A stretch of DNA of 64,000 nucleotides from Thermococcus sp. M39. Its GTDB lineage: Archaea > Methanobacteriota_B > Thermococci > Thermococcales > Thermococcaceae. The stretch's first letter is position 1, and each line of letters opens with the position of its first letter. Both the position numbers and the translations under genes were made by a program. The stretch is taken from the NCBI RefSeq assembly GCF_012027325.1, contig NZ_SNUG01000001.1:434001-498000 (forward strand), read 5' to 3'. Under the pieces are notes generated by a model. That model ran no database searches, was not told the origin of the DNA, and saw only the letters and a program-made list of their open reading frames with translations. This document shows positions 1 to 8,511 of the stretch, piece after piece.

Positions 1-93
1 AAGGATATTAAGGAGATTGGGCATATTAAAAAGCTAAAGCGCTCAAGCATAGGGAAAGGCAAGCAGAGGCTGGAGATATGGCTTGAGGATTAA
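1..93 (+). CDS. C-terminal end of an unidentified protein (partial)
   Basis: An open frame runs from the first base and stops at TAA after 30 codons. The tail is rich in lysine and arginine and ends in RLEIWLED. The codon use fits the neighbouring genes. The protein is cut by the window edge and I do not recognise the family from this stub. It is convergent with the DUF167 gene, whose stop codon overlaps this frame's last bases. Confidence 0.5.
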   Translation, partial: KDIKEIGHIKKLKRSSIGKGKQRLEIWLED

Positions 94-368
94 ATCTCCA
101 GCTTTTTCTTTACCTCCTCCATACTTGCTCCTTTAATCAGCAAGTCTTTTTCCCTTGAAGTTTCTCCACGTATTATAACAACCTCCTTTCCAAGGAGCTT
201 TGAGAGGAACTTTATTAATTCTTTGTTGGCTTTCCCGCCAACTGGAGGAGCACTAACTTTTATTTTAATCCTTCCCTTCCACTTGTCAATTCCCTCAATG
301 CTGTTCTTTTTTGCATTTGGCTGGACATGGACGAGGAGAATAACACCATCTTTTGTTTGCTTTATCAT
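90..368 (-). CDS. DUF167 (YggU/UPF0235) family protein
   Basis: Small basic alpha/beta protein of about 92 residues. The family signature is visible: VQPNAKKNSIEG near the start, then KIKVSAPPVGGKANKELI and a closing region with IIRGETSREKDLLI. The molecular role of this widespread family is not established. The start chosen is the ATG at 368, preceded on the minus strand by GGAGGGGAGAGA. It overlaps the upstream stop codon as ATGA, so it is probably translationally coupled to the DUF402 gene. An upstream in-frame start would add nine residues unlike the family. Confidence 0.85.
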   Translation of the reverse strand: MIKQTKDGVILLVHVQPNAKKNSIEGIDKWKGRIKIKVSAPPVGGKANKELIKFLSKLLGKEVVIIRGETSREKDLLIKGASMEEVKKKLEI

Positions 369-877
369 TCTCTCCCCTCCAGACTGTATTCCCAAACAAT
401 TTTTGGAGGAAACTTCTTTTCTTTTACAGCCCTCATTATTTCATCTGCAACTTTGTAGGCGAAATCAAAGGTCTCTTTGTCGATTAGACCATAATTGAGA
501 GCCATTTCAAGCTCGTCCTCATCTAAAAGGAAAGCTTCGCCATTTGGGAAGATAAATATATCTAAAAATAGGTCGAGCATCTCTAAAGTGTCTCCATATC
601 TCTTTGTGTAGGCTAAAACATCAACATAGAAACCTTTGAAGTTGCCCTCTTTATCATAGACCTTTAGGATATCATAATTTTGCCCGATAAAGGCGAAGTA
701 AATCATTGTGTATTCATTTTCAATGACCTTAACTCCATTTACATAAAGGGGTGCAAGCATTCCATAAAATTTGGACTTGGCAACAATAATATCTCCTAGG
801 TCATCTATCACTTCATCGTATCTTTCAAGAATTCTGTTCGGAATGCGCTTGTAGATGAGATGGATTTTTTGACTCAT
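365..877 (-). CDS. DUF402 domain protein
   Basis: A 170-residue protein with the DUF402 fold. Visible hallmarks are an aromatic-rich core (YTMIYFAFIGQNYDILKVYD), a GFYVDV strand and an acidic segment with LDLFLDIFIFPNG and LLDEDEL. DUF402 occurs in archaeal RNA-binding proteins (FAU-1 type) and in FomD-like phosphohydrolases. The conserved acidic residues would suit metal-dependent chemistry, but the substrate is unknown. It shares an operon with the downstream DUF167 gene. No Shine-Dalgarno precedes the ATG, and a TTTTTAAA box lies about 25 bases upstream on the minus strand, so the transcript may be leaderless. Confidence 0.8.
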   Translation of the reverse strand: MSQKIHLIYKRIPNRILERYDEVIDDLGDIIVAKSKFYGMLAPLYVNGVKVIENEYTMIYFAFIGQNYDILKVYDKEGNFKGFYVDVLAYTKRYGDTLEMLDLFLDIFIFPNGEAFLLDEDELEMALNYGLIDKETFDFAYKVADEIMRAVKEKKFPPKIVWEYSLEGRE

Positions 878-1009
878 TGCATATTTAATTGCATTTTAGG
901 TTTAAAAATCTCAGCTATACTAATGGTACTGAAACTTAATGGAATTATCTCTTTGGCTTCCTGAGTGGTGTTGTTCTTTTCACTGCGGCAAGAATAATTT
1001 GGAGAAAAG

Positions 1010-2722
1010 TCAAGAGGAGCCAAAGATAAGCTCCTTCAGCTTCTTTGGTAATTCATCAATCTTAACCCTAATTTGCTCCCTCGTATCTCTGTCTCTGATT
1101 GTTACGGTGTTGTCTTCCGGTGTTTGGTTGTCAATGGTTACACAGTATGGAGTTCCAATCTCATCGTATCTTGCGTATCTCCTTCCGATTGTGTCCTTCT
1201 CATCGTAAACTGCTATGAATCCCGCTTTCTGGAGCGTCCTAAAGACGTTGTAAGCTATCGTTGTTAGTGGTTCCTTTGCAACTAATGGCAGAACGGCAAC
1301 CTCTATTGGAGCCATGTCCTTCTTTATCTTGAGGTAAATTCTTCCGTCCTCATCAATTGTTAGTGAGTTCTCAAGGAGGAGGTAGAACGGTCTGTCAATA
1401 CCGAAACTTGGCTCTAAGACGTGAGGAACAATTTTTTCACCGGTTATCTTTTCTTCAACTTCTTTGATTATGAAGTCCTCCTTCTCAAGCTCATAACCCT
1501 CAATGCTGACTTTACATTTCTCTTCAAGTTCTTCAACAAGCTTTCTGAGCTCCTCCTCGCTCATCTCTTTGAGCTTGTCGTTGATTCTTTTTGCATCTTT
1601 CTTGAGCTTTGGACCTACTCTTTTCATATCTAGGCTCACTTTGAGCCTTTTTACAATCTTCGGCTCATCATAGTGGATCATAACTGTCAAATCGGCACCG
1701 CTCATCTTCATGTGTCTGCTTAAGTCGTAATCTCCTCTGTAAGCGATACCGACACATTCAATCCATCCGAATCTTTCGCTGTAAATTTCAACGTCCCAAG
1801 TATCTTTCGAATAGTGTGCTCTCTCCTCTGGAAGCTGCTGCCTGAATCTTATCGCCTTTTCTGGAATGCCGATATCAAGTAGAATTCTCTTCACCATAGC
1901 CATGTAATAAGCAAAGAACGTGTTCATGACATAGCCTTTCTTAACTGCTTCTTCAAGCGTTATTTCAATCTCGCCAAGGTTCTTGAGCTGATGCTCAATT
2001 GGATAGAGCCTAACAACCTCATCTTTGACCTCATCGAAGTGCGGATGCTCTGTCTCTTTTGGATTGAAGAATATCTCAGCCTCAGCTTGAGTGAACTCTC
2101 TAAGCCTAATCATCCCTTGCCTTGGTGAAATTTCATTTCTGTATGCCTTTCCAATCTGGAACACACCGAATGGGAGCTTGTTTCTCGCAAAAGCGTTGAG
2201 TCTCTTAAAGTTCACGAAAATACCTTGAGCGGTTTCCGGTCTTAAATAACCTTTCTTATCCTTGTAAGGACCTATATATGTCTCAAACATCAAGTTGAAA
2301 TACCATACATCGCTCAATTCTCCACCACACTGGGGACACTTTATGCCGTTTTCCCTTATTATCTTGGTAAGCTCTTCAGCACTCAATCCTTCGACATCAA
2401 TGTCCAAGTTCTCCTCAATAAGGTGGTCTGCCCTGTATCTTGCATGGCACTTGGTACACTCAACTAGTGGATCCACGAACTTTTCAACGTGTCCTGAGGC
2501 TATGAAAACTTCCTCAGGAGTTATGTCTGGAGTTTCAAGTTCAAAAAAGCCCTCTCTCTGGAAAGCCTCTCTGATTTTACGCTCAATCTTTCTCTTTATT
2601 GTTGCTCCAAGAGGACCGTAATCGTAGAAACCTCTCGCTCCCCCATAAATCTCAAAGCTCCCCCATGCAAAGCCCCTTCTTCTCATCAAATCTGAGAGGA
2701 TTTCATACTTATCTATCTTCAT
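1010..2722 (-). CDS. glyS: glycyl-tRNA synthetase, archaeal/eukaryotic alpha2 type
   Basis: Class II aminoacyl-tRNA synthetase of 570 residues, the usual archaeal size, charging tRNA-Gly in the cytoplasm. It opens with the family's RRGFAWGSFEIYGG segment and RGFYDYGPLG. CxxC pairs (CTKC near residue 88 and CPQC near 134) suit a zinc site. Class II motif 2 reads YRNEISPRQG and motif 3 reads EPSFGIDRPFY. The anticodon-binding domain follows, from about MAPIEVAVLPL. A strong GGTGGTGAG site sits just before the ATG. Confidence 0.97.
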   Translation of the reverse strand: MKIDKYEILSDLMRRRGFAWGSFEIYGGARGFYDYGPLGATIKRKIERKIREAFQREGFFELETPDITPEEVFIASGHVEKFVDPLVECTKCHARYRADHLIEENLDIDVEGLSAEELTKIIRENGIKCPQCGGELSDVWYFNLMFETYIGPYKDKKGYLRPETAQGIFVNFKRLNAFARNKLPFGVFQIGKAYRNEISPRQGMIRLREFTQAEAEIFFNPKETEHPHFDEVKDEVVRLYPIEHQLKNLGEIEITLEEAVKKGYVMNTFFAYYMAMVKRILLDIGIPEKAIRFRQQLPEERAHYSKDTWDVEIYSERFGWIECVGIAYRGDYDLSRHMKMSGADLTVMIHYDEPKIVKRLKVSLDMKRVGPKLKKDAKRINDKLKEMSEEELRKLVEELEEKCKVSIEGYELEKEDFIIKEVEEKITGEKIVPHVLEPSFGIDRPFYLLLENSLTIDEDGRIYLKIKKDMAPIEVAVLPLVAKEPLTTIAYNVFRTLQKAGFIAVYDEKDTIGRRYARYDEIGTPYCVTIDNQTPEDNTVTIRDRDTREQIRVKIDELPKKLKELIFGSS

Positions 2723-2840
2723 GCACTCACCACCTTAAGGTGTGATGGCCCAAAATCCTAAAAACTTTGTGGAAACTCCTTTGGCATTTTATCAAAGTTG
2801 ATGCTTAATAGAACATTATTAAGGCTGTGATACGAAAGAG

Positions 2841-2848
2841 TTATAAAC
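2841..2848 (+). promoter_or_regulatory. TATA box for the Lsm-L37e operon
   Basis: TTATAAAC preceded by a purine-rich BRE-like CGAAAGAG, about 60 bases before the Lsm start codon. It lies in the gap between the divergent glyS and Lsm genes. This fits the Thermococcales promoter pattern; the start site itself is not mapped. Confidence 0.55.
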
Positions 2849-2904
2849 CAATTTTCCCGTTATGAATGTGAGCTTTAGCTTTGATTATTTAGGAGGGAAG
2901 AGAA

Positions 2905-3135
2905 ATGGCGGAAAGACCACTTGATGTTATACACAGGTCATTGGACAAGGATGTTTTGGTAATCCTTAAGAAGGGATTCGAGTTTAGAGGCAGGCTTATC
3001 GGTTATGACATTCACCTGAATGTTGTCCTTGCAGACGCTCAGCTTATTGAGGGCGGCGAGGTAACGAAAAAATATGGCAAGATCGTAATTAGAGGAGACA
3101 ATGTGTTGGCTATTTCACCAGTAGAAACTGAGTGA
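2905..3135 (+). CDS. Sm-like RNA-binding protein (Lsm)
   Basis: A 76-residue archaeal Sm protein. Family knowledge says it forms a heptameric ring that binds U-rich RNA. The Sm1 region (VLVILKKGFEFRGRLIGYD followed by NVVLADA) and the Sm2 motif (IVIRGDNVLAIS) are both plain. The ATG follows GGAGGGAAGAGAA. The gene lies 11 bases before L37e, a pairing conserved in archaea, which suggests co-expression with ribosomal protein production. Confidence 0.95.
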   Translation: MAERPLDVIHRSLDKDVLVILKKGFEFRGRLIGYDIHLNVVLADAQLIEGGEVTKKYGKIVIRGDNVLAISPVETE

Positions 3136-3146
3136 GGTGATTCTCG

Positions 3147-3335
3147 GTGGGAAGCGGAACAGCACCCCATGGAAAGAGGAATAGGACTCCTACTCACATA
3201 AAGTGTAGAAGATGTGGAAGAAAAGCCTACAACATTAGAAAAGGCTACTGCGCTGCTTGTGGCTTTGGAAGGAGTAGAAGATTAAGGAAGTACAGCTGGT
3301 CAAAGAAGTGGAAGAAAGCTAAGAACGTCCACTGA
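3147..3335 (+). CDS. rpl37e: ribosomal protein L37e
   Basis: A 62-residue, very basic zinc-ribbon protein of the 50S subunit. Two CxxC pairs (CRRC and CAAC) form the zinc site and the C-terminus is Lys/Arg/Trp rich ([13 protein letters not shown]). The start is a GTG giving [12 protein letters not shown], the conserved N-terminus, with GAGGTGA upstream. It is the second gene of the Lsm operon and ends in a T-rich tract. Confidence 0.96.
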   Translation: MGSGTAPHGKRNRTPTHIKCRRCGRKAYNIRKGYCAACGFGRSRRLRKYSWSKKWKKAKNVH

Positions 3336-3356
3336 TTTCTTTTTTATTTTGCTTTT
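3336..3356 (+). terminator. T-rich terminator after L37e
   Basis: Directly after the TGA stop the plus strand reads TTTCTTTTTTATTTTGCTTT. Oligo-T runs of this kind act as intrinsic terminators for archaeal RNA polymerase. There is no hairpin. Confidence 0.5.
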
Positions 3357-3388
3357 CTGCACTAGGTTAATTTGCTAGGGATAACTCT

Positions 3389-3395
3389 ATAAATC
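3389..3395 (+). promoter_or_regulatory. TATA box of a probably leaderless gene
   Basis: TATAAAT lies about 25 bases before the ATG at 3416, so transcription should begin at or next to the start codon. No Shine-Dalgarno is visible between the two. Confidence 0.5.
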
Positions 3396-3415
3396 TTTGC
3401 TTTGAATTCTAAACT

Positions 3416-4420
3416 ATGAGTGCAAAAGATGACATTTTGAGCTATTTAAAATCAAAAGGACATGATGGTGCTTTGCAGAGTGAGCTGTATAATCTAGGCT
3501 ATTCCCGCTCAACAATTGCTGAAGCCTTAGAAAGTCTTGAAGAAGAGAATCTTATTGTGAAAAAGAACATTGGGAAAAAAGCATACAGAATATGGATCAT
3601 TGATGAGGCACCTTTTCCCGTTAAAGGCACTCTCCGACTTGGGCTTCTAAGAGCTGTTGAATATCCTCATGCTCTTCTGACAGCTCATGATTTAAAGGAA
3701 AAGTATAATGTTCGAGTCTTAATTTACGACTCAGCCCTTGAGCTTACAAATGCCCTGGCGATAGGAAAGGTCGATTTAGCATGTTCACCGCTAATTACTC
3801 AAATCCTTTATGCTTTGTTAATGAAAAGCATTAAAATTGTTTCTGGCTGTGGATTTGCTGGCAGTGGACTTGTTATGAGAGGAGAGCTCAAGGAAGGGAG
3901 AACCATTGCTTCTTCTGAGCTTTCTACGATGGAAACTATGCTGAAGCAGTTCCTTGAGAGAAAAGGCTTGGAGAATATCAAAGTAACGTATTTTAAGAAT
4001 CCTGAGACTGCTGTGGAGTCCCTCCTTAGAGGCGAGACTGATGGGTTGAGTATTTGGGAGCCATATCTCAGCCTACTTAAAAAGAAGGGCTTCAATGTCT
4101 ATCATTACTCTGATTATTTTGGAAAGTATCCCTGCTGCGCGTTGGGAGTTAATTTGAGCTTTTTAAATGTTAACAGGACTCTTTTCGATGAGTTTTTTGA
4201 AAAATTTAAGTACAACACTGAAAACTTAGAGAGAAGAAAGGAGGAAGCCATAAAGCTCATTGTTAAGATTATGGGCTTTAAAGAGGAGCTTGTAATGGAG
4301 AGCTTTGGAGGATTTATCTATGATTATAAACTCACAAAAAAGCAAGTTGAAGAGATGCTAAACAGATTTGGTCTCAAAGTGTTCAACCTTGAAAAGCTTT
4401 TCTTATCGCAAGATTTTTAA
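3416..4420 (+). CDS. winged-helix regulator fused to an NMT1/SsuA-like substrate-binding domain
   Basis: A 334-residue soluble protein with no signal peptide. Residues 1-60 form a winged helix (SELYNLGYSRSTIAEALESL, then a wing with VKKNIGKKAYRIW). Residues from about 70 resemble periplasmic binding proteins of the NMT1/THI5/SsuA kind: LRLGLLRAVEYPHAL, VDLACSPLITQILYAL, then SIWEPYLSLLKKKG. This layout implies a one-component sensor in which a transporter-type ligand domain controls DNA binding. The ligand is unknown; family relatives bind thiamine precursors, sulfonates or similar small molecules. It stands alone, with no transporter genes beside it, and appears leaderless. Confidence 0.7.
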   Translation: MSAKDDILSYLKSKGHDGALQSELYNLGYSRSTIAEALESLEEENLIVKKNIGKKAYRIWIIDEAPFPVKGTLRLGLLRAVEYPHALLTAHDLKEKYNVRVLIYDSALELTNALAIGKVDLACSPLITQILYALLMKSIKIVSGCGFAGSGLVMRGELKEGRTIASSELSTMETMLKQFLERKGLENIKVTYFKNPETAVESLLRGETDGLSIWEPYLSLLKKKGFNVYHYSDYFGKYPCCALGVNLSFLNVNRTLFDEFFEKFKYNTENLERRKEEAIKLIVKIMGFKEELVMESFGGFIYDYKLTKKQVEEMLNRFGLKVFNLEKLFLSQDF

Positions 4421-4466
4421 CTTCTATTCTCTTTTTATCGCTTAGACATTCATCTAAGTGATCACT

Positions 4467-5831
4467 ATGGACGGCGAATTAAGGAAGAAGCTGTGGGAGC
4501 TTGCATGGCCAGCAATATTAGCAAACATCTCCCAAACCCTAGTCAACTTAGTTGACATGATAATGGTAGGACAGCTAGGCTCTCTGGCAATTGCAAGTGT
4601 TGGCTTAGGTGGGCAGTTCGCATGGTTTATGATGCCTCTGATGTTTGCAGTTTCCGCTGGCGTCTTGGCCTTAGTTGCTCGATTTATCGGTGCCAAAAAT
4701 TACGAAATGGCAAACTTGACACTGGAGCAGGGAATTTATCTTGCGTTTCTCATGGGAATACCGGTTATGCTGGTCGGCTTATTCTTTGGAGATGATGCAC
4801 TTAGAATAATGGGAGCTAGTGAAGACGTAGTTAGGCTTGGTTATGAATATATTAGGATATACTTCTTATTTTACCCTATTAATTTCATGGGTTTTGCAGC
4901 TTTTTCGGCTTTGAGAGGGGCTGGTGATACAAAAACACCAATGAAGTTAAGCATTTTGATGAATGTGCTGAATGTGATTTTGAACTATCTTCTAATTTTT
5001 GGAAAATTCGGCTTTCCGAGATTAGAAGTCAAGGGAGCCGCATTGGCTTCTGGACTTTCAATTGCAGCAGCGTTTATCGTTGGTATGTTCCTCTTCTTAA
5101 GCGACAGGCTTGTTTTGAAGCTTAAACCTAGGCTTAGATTTGATATCAGCATGATTAGGAGAATCCTCAAAATTGGAATTCCAGCAACTATTGAGAGAAT
5201 TATCTTCAGCTTTTACAACTTCATTTACATAAGCATTGTTACAAGATTTGGAACGATCGCTCTAGCTGCTCATCAGGTCGGCTTGAGGGTTGAGAGCATA
5301 GCCTATATGCCAGCTTTTGGCTTTAATGTTGCCACATCAGCTTTGGTTGGGCAGAGCTTAGGTGAAGGAAATCCAGAGAAAGCTGAGAAAGTTGTATACG
5401 AGTCGTTGAAGATGGTAACCGCTTTCATGAGCGTCATGGCTGTGGTTTTGATTGCTTTTCCAAAATACCTTGTTATGCCTTTCATAACAAAAAGCGACCC
5501 CAATTATTGGCAAGTCATTCACTTGGCTGCAATTTACCTCATGATTGTAGGTATAAGTGAAATCCCGTTAGGCTGGCTCTTTGTTCTCAGCGGAGCTTTG
5601 AGAGGTGCAGGAGATACGAGGAGTCCCATGTATGTAACTGCAGTTAGCAAATTGCTCTTTAGAATCCTCCCAGCTTATCTTTTGGGATTTGGATTTACAA
5701 TAGGTTCATTCCGCTTTGAGGGGCTTGGCGTTATTGCCGCTTGGATCGCAATGAGCCTTGAAACGTTTACAAGTGCAGCAATGTTTTGGTGGATATTCAA
5801 GAGGGGGAAGTGGAAGTACATAAAAGTTTGA
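4467..5831 (+). CDS. MATE family multidrug/cation exporter
   Basis: An integral membrane protein of about 454 residues with twelve predicted helices in two halves. The duplicated signature FSALRGAGDTKTPM in the first half and LSGALRGAGDTRSPM in the second is typical of MATE exporters, which use H+ or Na+ gradients to expel organic cations. The N-terminal ELAWPAILANISQTLVNLVD is also characteristic. The ATG at 4467 is preferred because GTGATC sits four bases before it; a GTG at 4458 would add three residues. Confidence 0.93.
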   Translation: MDGELRKKLWELAWPAILANISQTLVNLVDMIMVGQLGSLAIASVGLGGQFAWFMMPLMFAVSAGVLALVARFIGAKNYEMANLTLEQGIYLAFLMGIPVMLVGLFFGDDALRIMGASEDVVRLGYEYIRIYFLFYPINFMGFAAFSALRGAGDTKTPMKLSILMNVLNVILNYLLIFGKFGFPRLEVKGAALASGLSIAAAFIVGMFLFLSDRLVLKLKPRLRFDISMIRRILKIGIPATIERIIFSFYNFIYISIVTRFGTIALAAHQVGLRVESIAYMPAFGFNVATSALVGQSLGEGNPEKAEKVVYESLKMVTAFMSVMAVVLIAFPKYLVMPFITKSDPNYWQVIHLAAIYLMIVGISEIPLGWLFVLSGALRGAGDTRSPMYVTAVSKLLFRILPAYLLGFGFTIGSFRFEGLGVIAAWIAMSLETFTSAAMFWWIFKRGKWKYIKV

Positions 5832-5833
5832 AA

Positions 5834-6928
5834 TCAAAGCGTCGAAACGTGGAACAAGGCTTCCATAAGCCTTCCGAAGAGATAGCTCACAAATGCAGCT
5901 CCCAACCCAGTGGTGACCATCTCTGTGATTTTCTTTCTTATTGGAATTCCGGAAAGTATTGAGATGAAAGTTGCAACTACTGCCAGCGCTGTTCCAGCTA
6001 GTAGCACCGAGAAAGGCAGAGCAACTAGAGATGAGGACGCAAAGAAATAAGGCGTAACTGGGAACGCCACACCAATGAGGTAGAAAATTCCAGTGTATAG
6101 TGCTGCCCTTACCTCATTCTCGTCCTCTTCTTGAACGAGCAGCTTAATTATTGCATCGTGATTTGAGGAGAGCTTTTCAGCAACTTCCTTTGCAACTTCC
6201 TCAGGCATTCCGCTTTCTAGGAGCTTGTCTAAAAGTTCATCTTTCGCTCTATCCGGGGAAACTCTGAACAGGACTTCCATTCTCTGCCTAATGCTCTCGT
6301 TTACTTGTCTCTGAGAGCGGACTGATATGAAAGTTCCAATTGCCATTGAGAGTGCTCCAGCAACTCCAACGATGAGACCGCTGATTCCAACAAGCTTGGG
6401 ATTGTAAACGTAAACTGCTGACAATCCAGTGACTGCACCAAGAATCTCTACGAGACCATCATTCATACCGAGAACCAGATCTCGGATGTTTTCAACGTGG
6501 AGCCGTCTCTTGCTCTCGTAGAAGAACTTCTCGTGTTCGAGCTCATCTAGGATGACTCCACTTAACTCTTTCCTATCTTCCTCATCGAGCTTCTCTTGAT
6601 ATGCCGTGAGGAATTTGAAGTACTTTTGGATTGCACTGTTCTCTCCCATCTCAAGGAGCGAAGCAACAGCACCAGGCCCTAAAATTTTCCTTAGGAGTTT
6701 TGTGCTATAAAGTGAAAGCTTGCTAACCTTTACTTTAGGTATTTTAACACCTCTTCTTGCTAAGAAATCGTGCCAGAACTTTGCATGCTTTGCCTCAATG
6801 TTTGAAAGTCTCAGAAATTCCTCCTTTAAAGTCTCGTCTTTCTCAATTTTAGCAAGCTGAGCGTAGAGAACTGAGTCTGAGTATTCATCTCTGTAGAATT
6901 GAAGTGCTGACTTTATCATCTCGTCCAT
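5834..6928 (-). CDS. ferritin-like domain fused to a VIT1/CCC1 membrane transporter
   Basis: A 364-residue protein. Residues 1-145 form a rubrerythrin-like four-helix domain with EAKHAKFWHDF and, later, DELEHEKFFYESKRR, supplying the Glu and His of a diiron site. From about 150 the sequence becomes a VIT1/CCC1 iron/manganese transporter domain (VLGMNDGLVEILGAVTGLSA) with membrane helices to the end. Related proteins export or sequester Fe2+; the soluble domain probably binds or oxidises the iron. The gene is convergent with the MATE gene, two bases apart. Confidence 0.85.
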   Translation of the reverse strand: MDEMIKSALQFYRDEYSDSVLYAQLAKIEKDETLKEEFLRLSNIEAKHAKFWHDFLARRGVKIPKVKVSKLSLYSTKLLRKILGPGAVASLLEMGENSAIQKYFKFLTAYQEKLDEEDRKELSGVILDELEHEKFFYESKRRLHVENIRDLVLGMNDGLVEILGAVTGLSAVYVYNPKLVGISGLIVGVAGALSMAIGTFISVRSQRQVNESIRQRMEVLFRVSPDRAKDELLDKLLESGMPEEVAKEVAEKLSSNHDAIIKLLVQEEDENEVRAALYTGIFYLIGVAFPVTPYFFASSSLVALPFSVLLAGTALAVVATFISILSGIPIRKKITEMVTTGLGAAFVSYLFGRLMEALFHVSTL

Positions 6929-6970
6929 CTTCCATCCCTTAAAAAGCTGAACAAAAAGAGTTAATTAAGG

Positions 6971-8110
6971 TTACTGTAATGATTTTAAAGCCTCAAGCAC
7001 TTCCTCAAAAGGAGCATTTGTCTTTAGAGCCGTTGGTGAGAAGTGAGTTCTCGTTGCTTTGTAGCCCTCTTCTTCAAGAATCTCGATGATTTTGGCAACT
7101 TTTCTAGCCTCAAGATTGTTTCTCCTCGCTAATGCATGAGTGTCGTAGAAAAAGGGAACATCGAGTTCTTCCTTGACAATTCCTAAAAACTTCAGCACTT
7201 TCTTTTTCTCTGCAATCTCTTCTTTCTCTGCTAGCTTATGCATCTCTTCAACAATTTCTTGATTCTTAAGCTCCCCAAGCCATAAAGGTCCATAAGCTTT
7301 AGGTTTACTCGGCAAAAAGCTTCTCTCAATCTTAAACTTTCCGCTCTTTTCATCAAAATACAGATATCCGAGCTTTTCTAAAGTATCATCCCCTTTCTTT
7401 GCTCCATCTTTAAACCTTAAGAATGCCCTAAAGTAGTGGTCTTTGTAATACGCAAAAAGAACCTCAAAGCCCATGTCGTACTTTGCAACATATCTCGCAA
7501 CGGTTCCTATTAAAATCCTCAGCCCAGCTTCATGGCAGAGCTCACCTCTTATTGGCACTGCGTTGTATTTTCTTAGACATGCCTTTGGATGAGCGCCGCA
7601 GAGGGGTGCTGTATCTGTTGCAGTGATTGCCAAAACTCCTTTCCGCTTTACACTCCTTAAAGCTGAGTCAAGGAATTCCATTGGAGAACCAAAGGGGTCT
7701 AAATCAATGAAGTCAAAGTACCTGAATTGCTCATTCATCAATCTGTTGGCATCCAAGTTTGTTGCGACTAAAACCTTGTTCCCTTTTAAAATTGCTTTCT
7801 TCTCATGTATCTCAATTTTACCGGAGAAGTTAAGCCCTAGATTTTTAATTATCAGCTTAAATGCGTCTGGATTTATGTCGTTCATCCAAACTTCAGTTGC
7901 TGGTGTCTCTAAAGCATACCTAATTCCCCTAATACCTGTGGCACTTAAAGCATCTAAAACTCTCTTCACTTCAATAACCTTGAGGAGAAGGACGCTCAAA
8001 TCCCTATTCAGAGCCATCACTGGGTTGTAAAAAACTGGAGCATCATAAATACGTTCAGCTTTTGGAATAAGAACCCTTGCTTTTCCTTCACTTATTTCTA
8101 TTAGCTCCAT
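6971..8110 (-). CDS. trm1: tRNA (guanine(26)-N(2))-dimethyltransferase Trm1
   Basis: SAM-dependent enzyme of 379 residues that methylates guanine-26 of tRNA. The N-terminal [18 protein letters not shown], the catalytic [19 protein letters not shown] and [20 protein letters not shown] are diagnostic. The C-terminal part (about 280-379) contains a helical specificity domain ending near [14 protein letters not shown]. The ATG follows GGTGATATC. Confidence 0.95.
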   Translation of the reverse strand: MELIEISEGKARVLIPKAERIYDAPVFYNPVMALNRDLSVLLLKVIEVKRVLDALSATGIRGIRYALETPATEVWMNDINPDAFKLIIKNLGLNFSGKIEIHEKKAILKGNKVLVATNLDANRLMNEQFRYFDFIDLDPFGSPMEFLDSALRSVKRKGVLAITATDTAPLCGAHPKACLRKYNAVPIRGELCHEAGLRILIGTVARYVAKYDMGFEVLFAYYKDHYFRAFLRFKDGAKKGDDTLEKLGYLYFDEKSGKFKIERSFLPSKPKAYGPLWLGELKNQEIVEEMHKLAEKEEIAEKKKVLKFLGIVKEELDVPFFYDTHALARRNNLEARKVAKIIEILEEEGYKATRTHFSPTALKTNAPFEEVLEALKSLQ

Positions 8111-8159
8111 GATATCACCAATCTCTTTTACAAAAAGCTTAGGCTAGGAAGAAAAGAAA

Positions 8160-8417
8160 TCAGAGAATTTCGACGTAATCCCCAAGAGCTTGTCCGGGTA
8201 AACCTTTCTCAAACCTTACTTTAACTTCGCCCCTAACTCCATGTGGCTTGACAATTTTGCCAGCAATGATTTTTCCGCTCGGGCTCTTCCAAATGACTTT
8301 CTTTCCTATGAGCTTTGCTGCCTCTTCTCTGCTCTCAATTCCGAGAGGCTTGATAATCATGTGGTGGTTGTGCTGATTTTCTTTACTCCTCATGTAGCTT
8401 AACACTATCCCCTTCAT
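8160..8417 (-). CDS. rpl35ae: ribosomal protein L35Ae
   Basis: An 85-residue 50S protein found in some archaea and in eukaryotes. It has the L35Ae beta-barrel signature: [44 protein letters not shown] and the terminal LGDYVEIL. The ATG at 8417 lies four bases after GGTGAG; a GTG three codons upstream overlaps that site and is unlikely. The spacing suggests an operon with trm1. Confidence 0.93.
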   Translation of the reverse strand: MKGIVLSYMRSKENQHNHHMIIKPLGIESREEAAKLIGKKVIWKSPSGKIIAGKIVKPHGVRGEVKVRFEKGLPGQALGDYVEIL

Positions 8418-8511
8418 CGCTCTCACCGTTAATGCCTATTGAAGAGAGCTTTTAAATTTATTGATGGAAAGGGTTTTATTCTCTCTTAGCTATTCAGCTT
8501 TGGTGGTGATC

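Noticed and set aside
939-1020. Minus-strand frame overlapping the end of glyS with a hydrophobic run and basic tail (LQIILAAVKRTTPLRK)
   Set aside because: No good start codon or ribosome site, and most of it is a shifted reading of the glyS tail.
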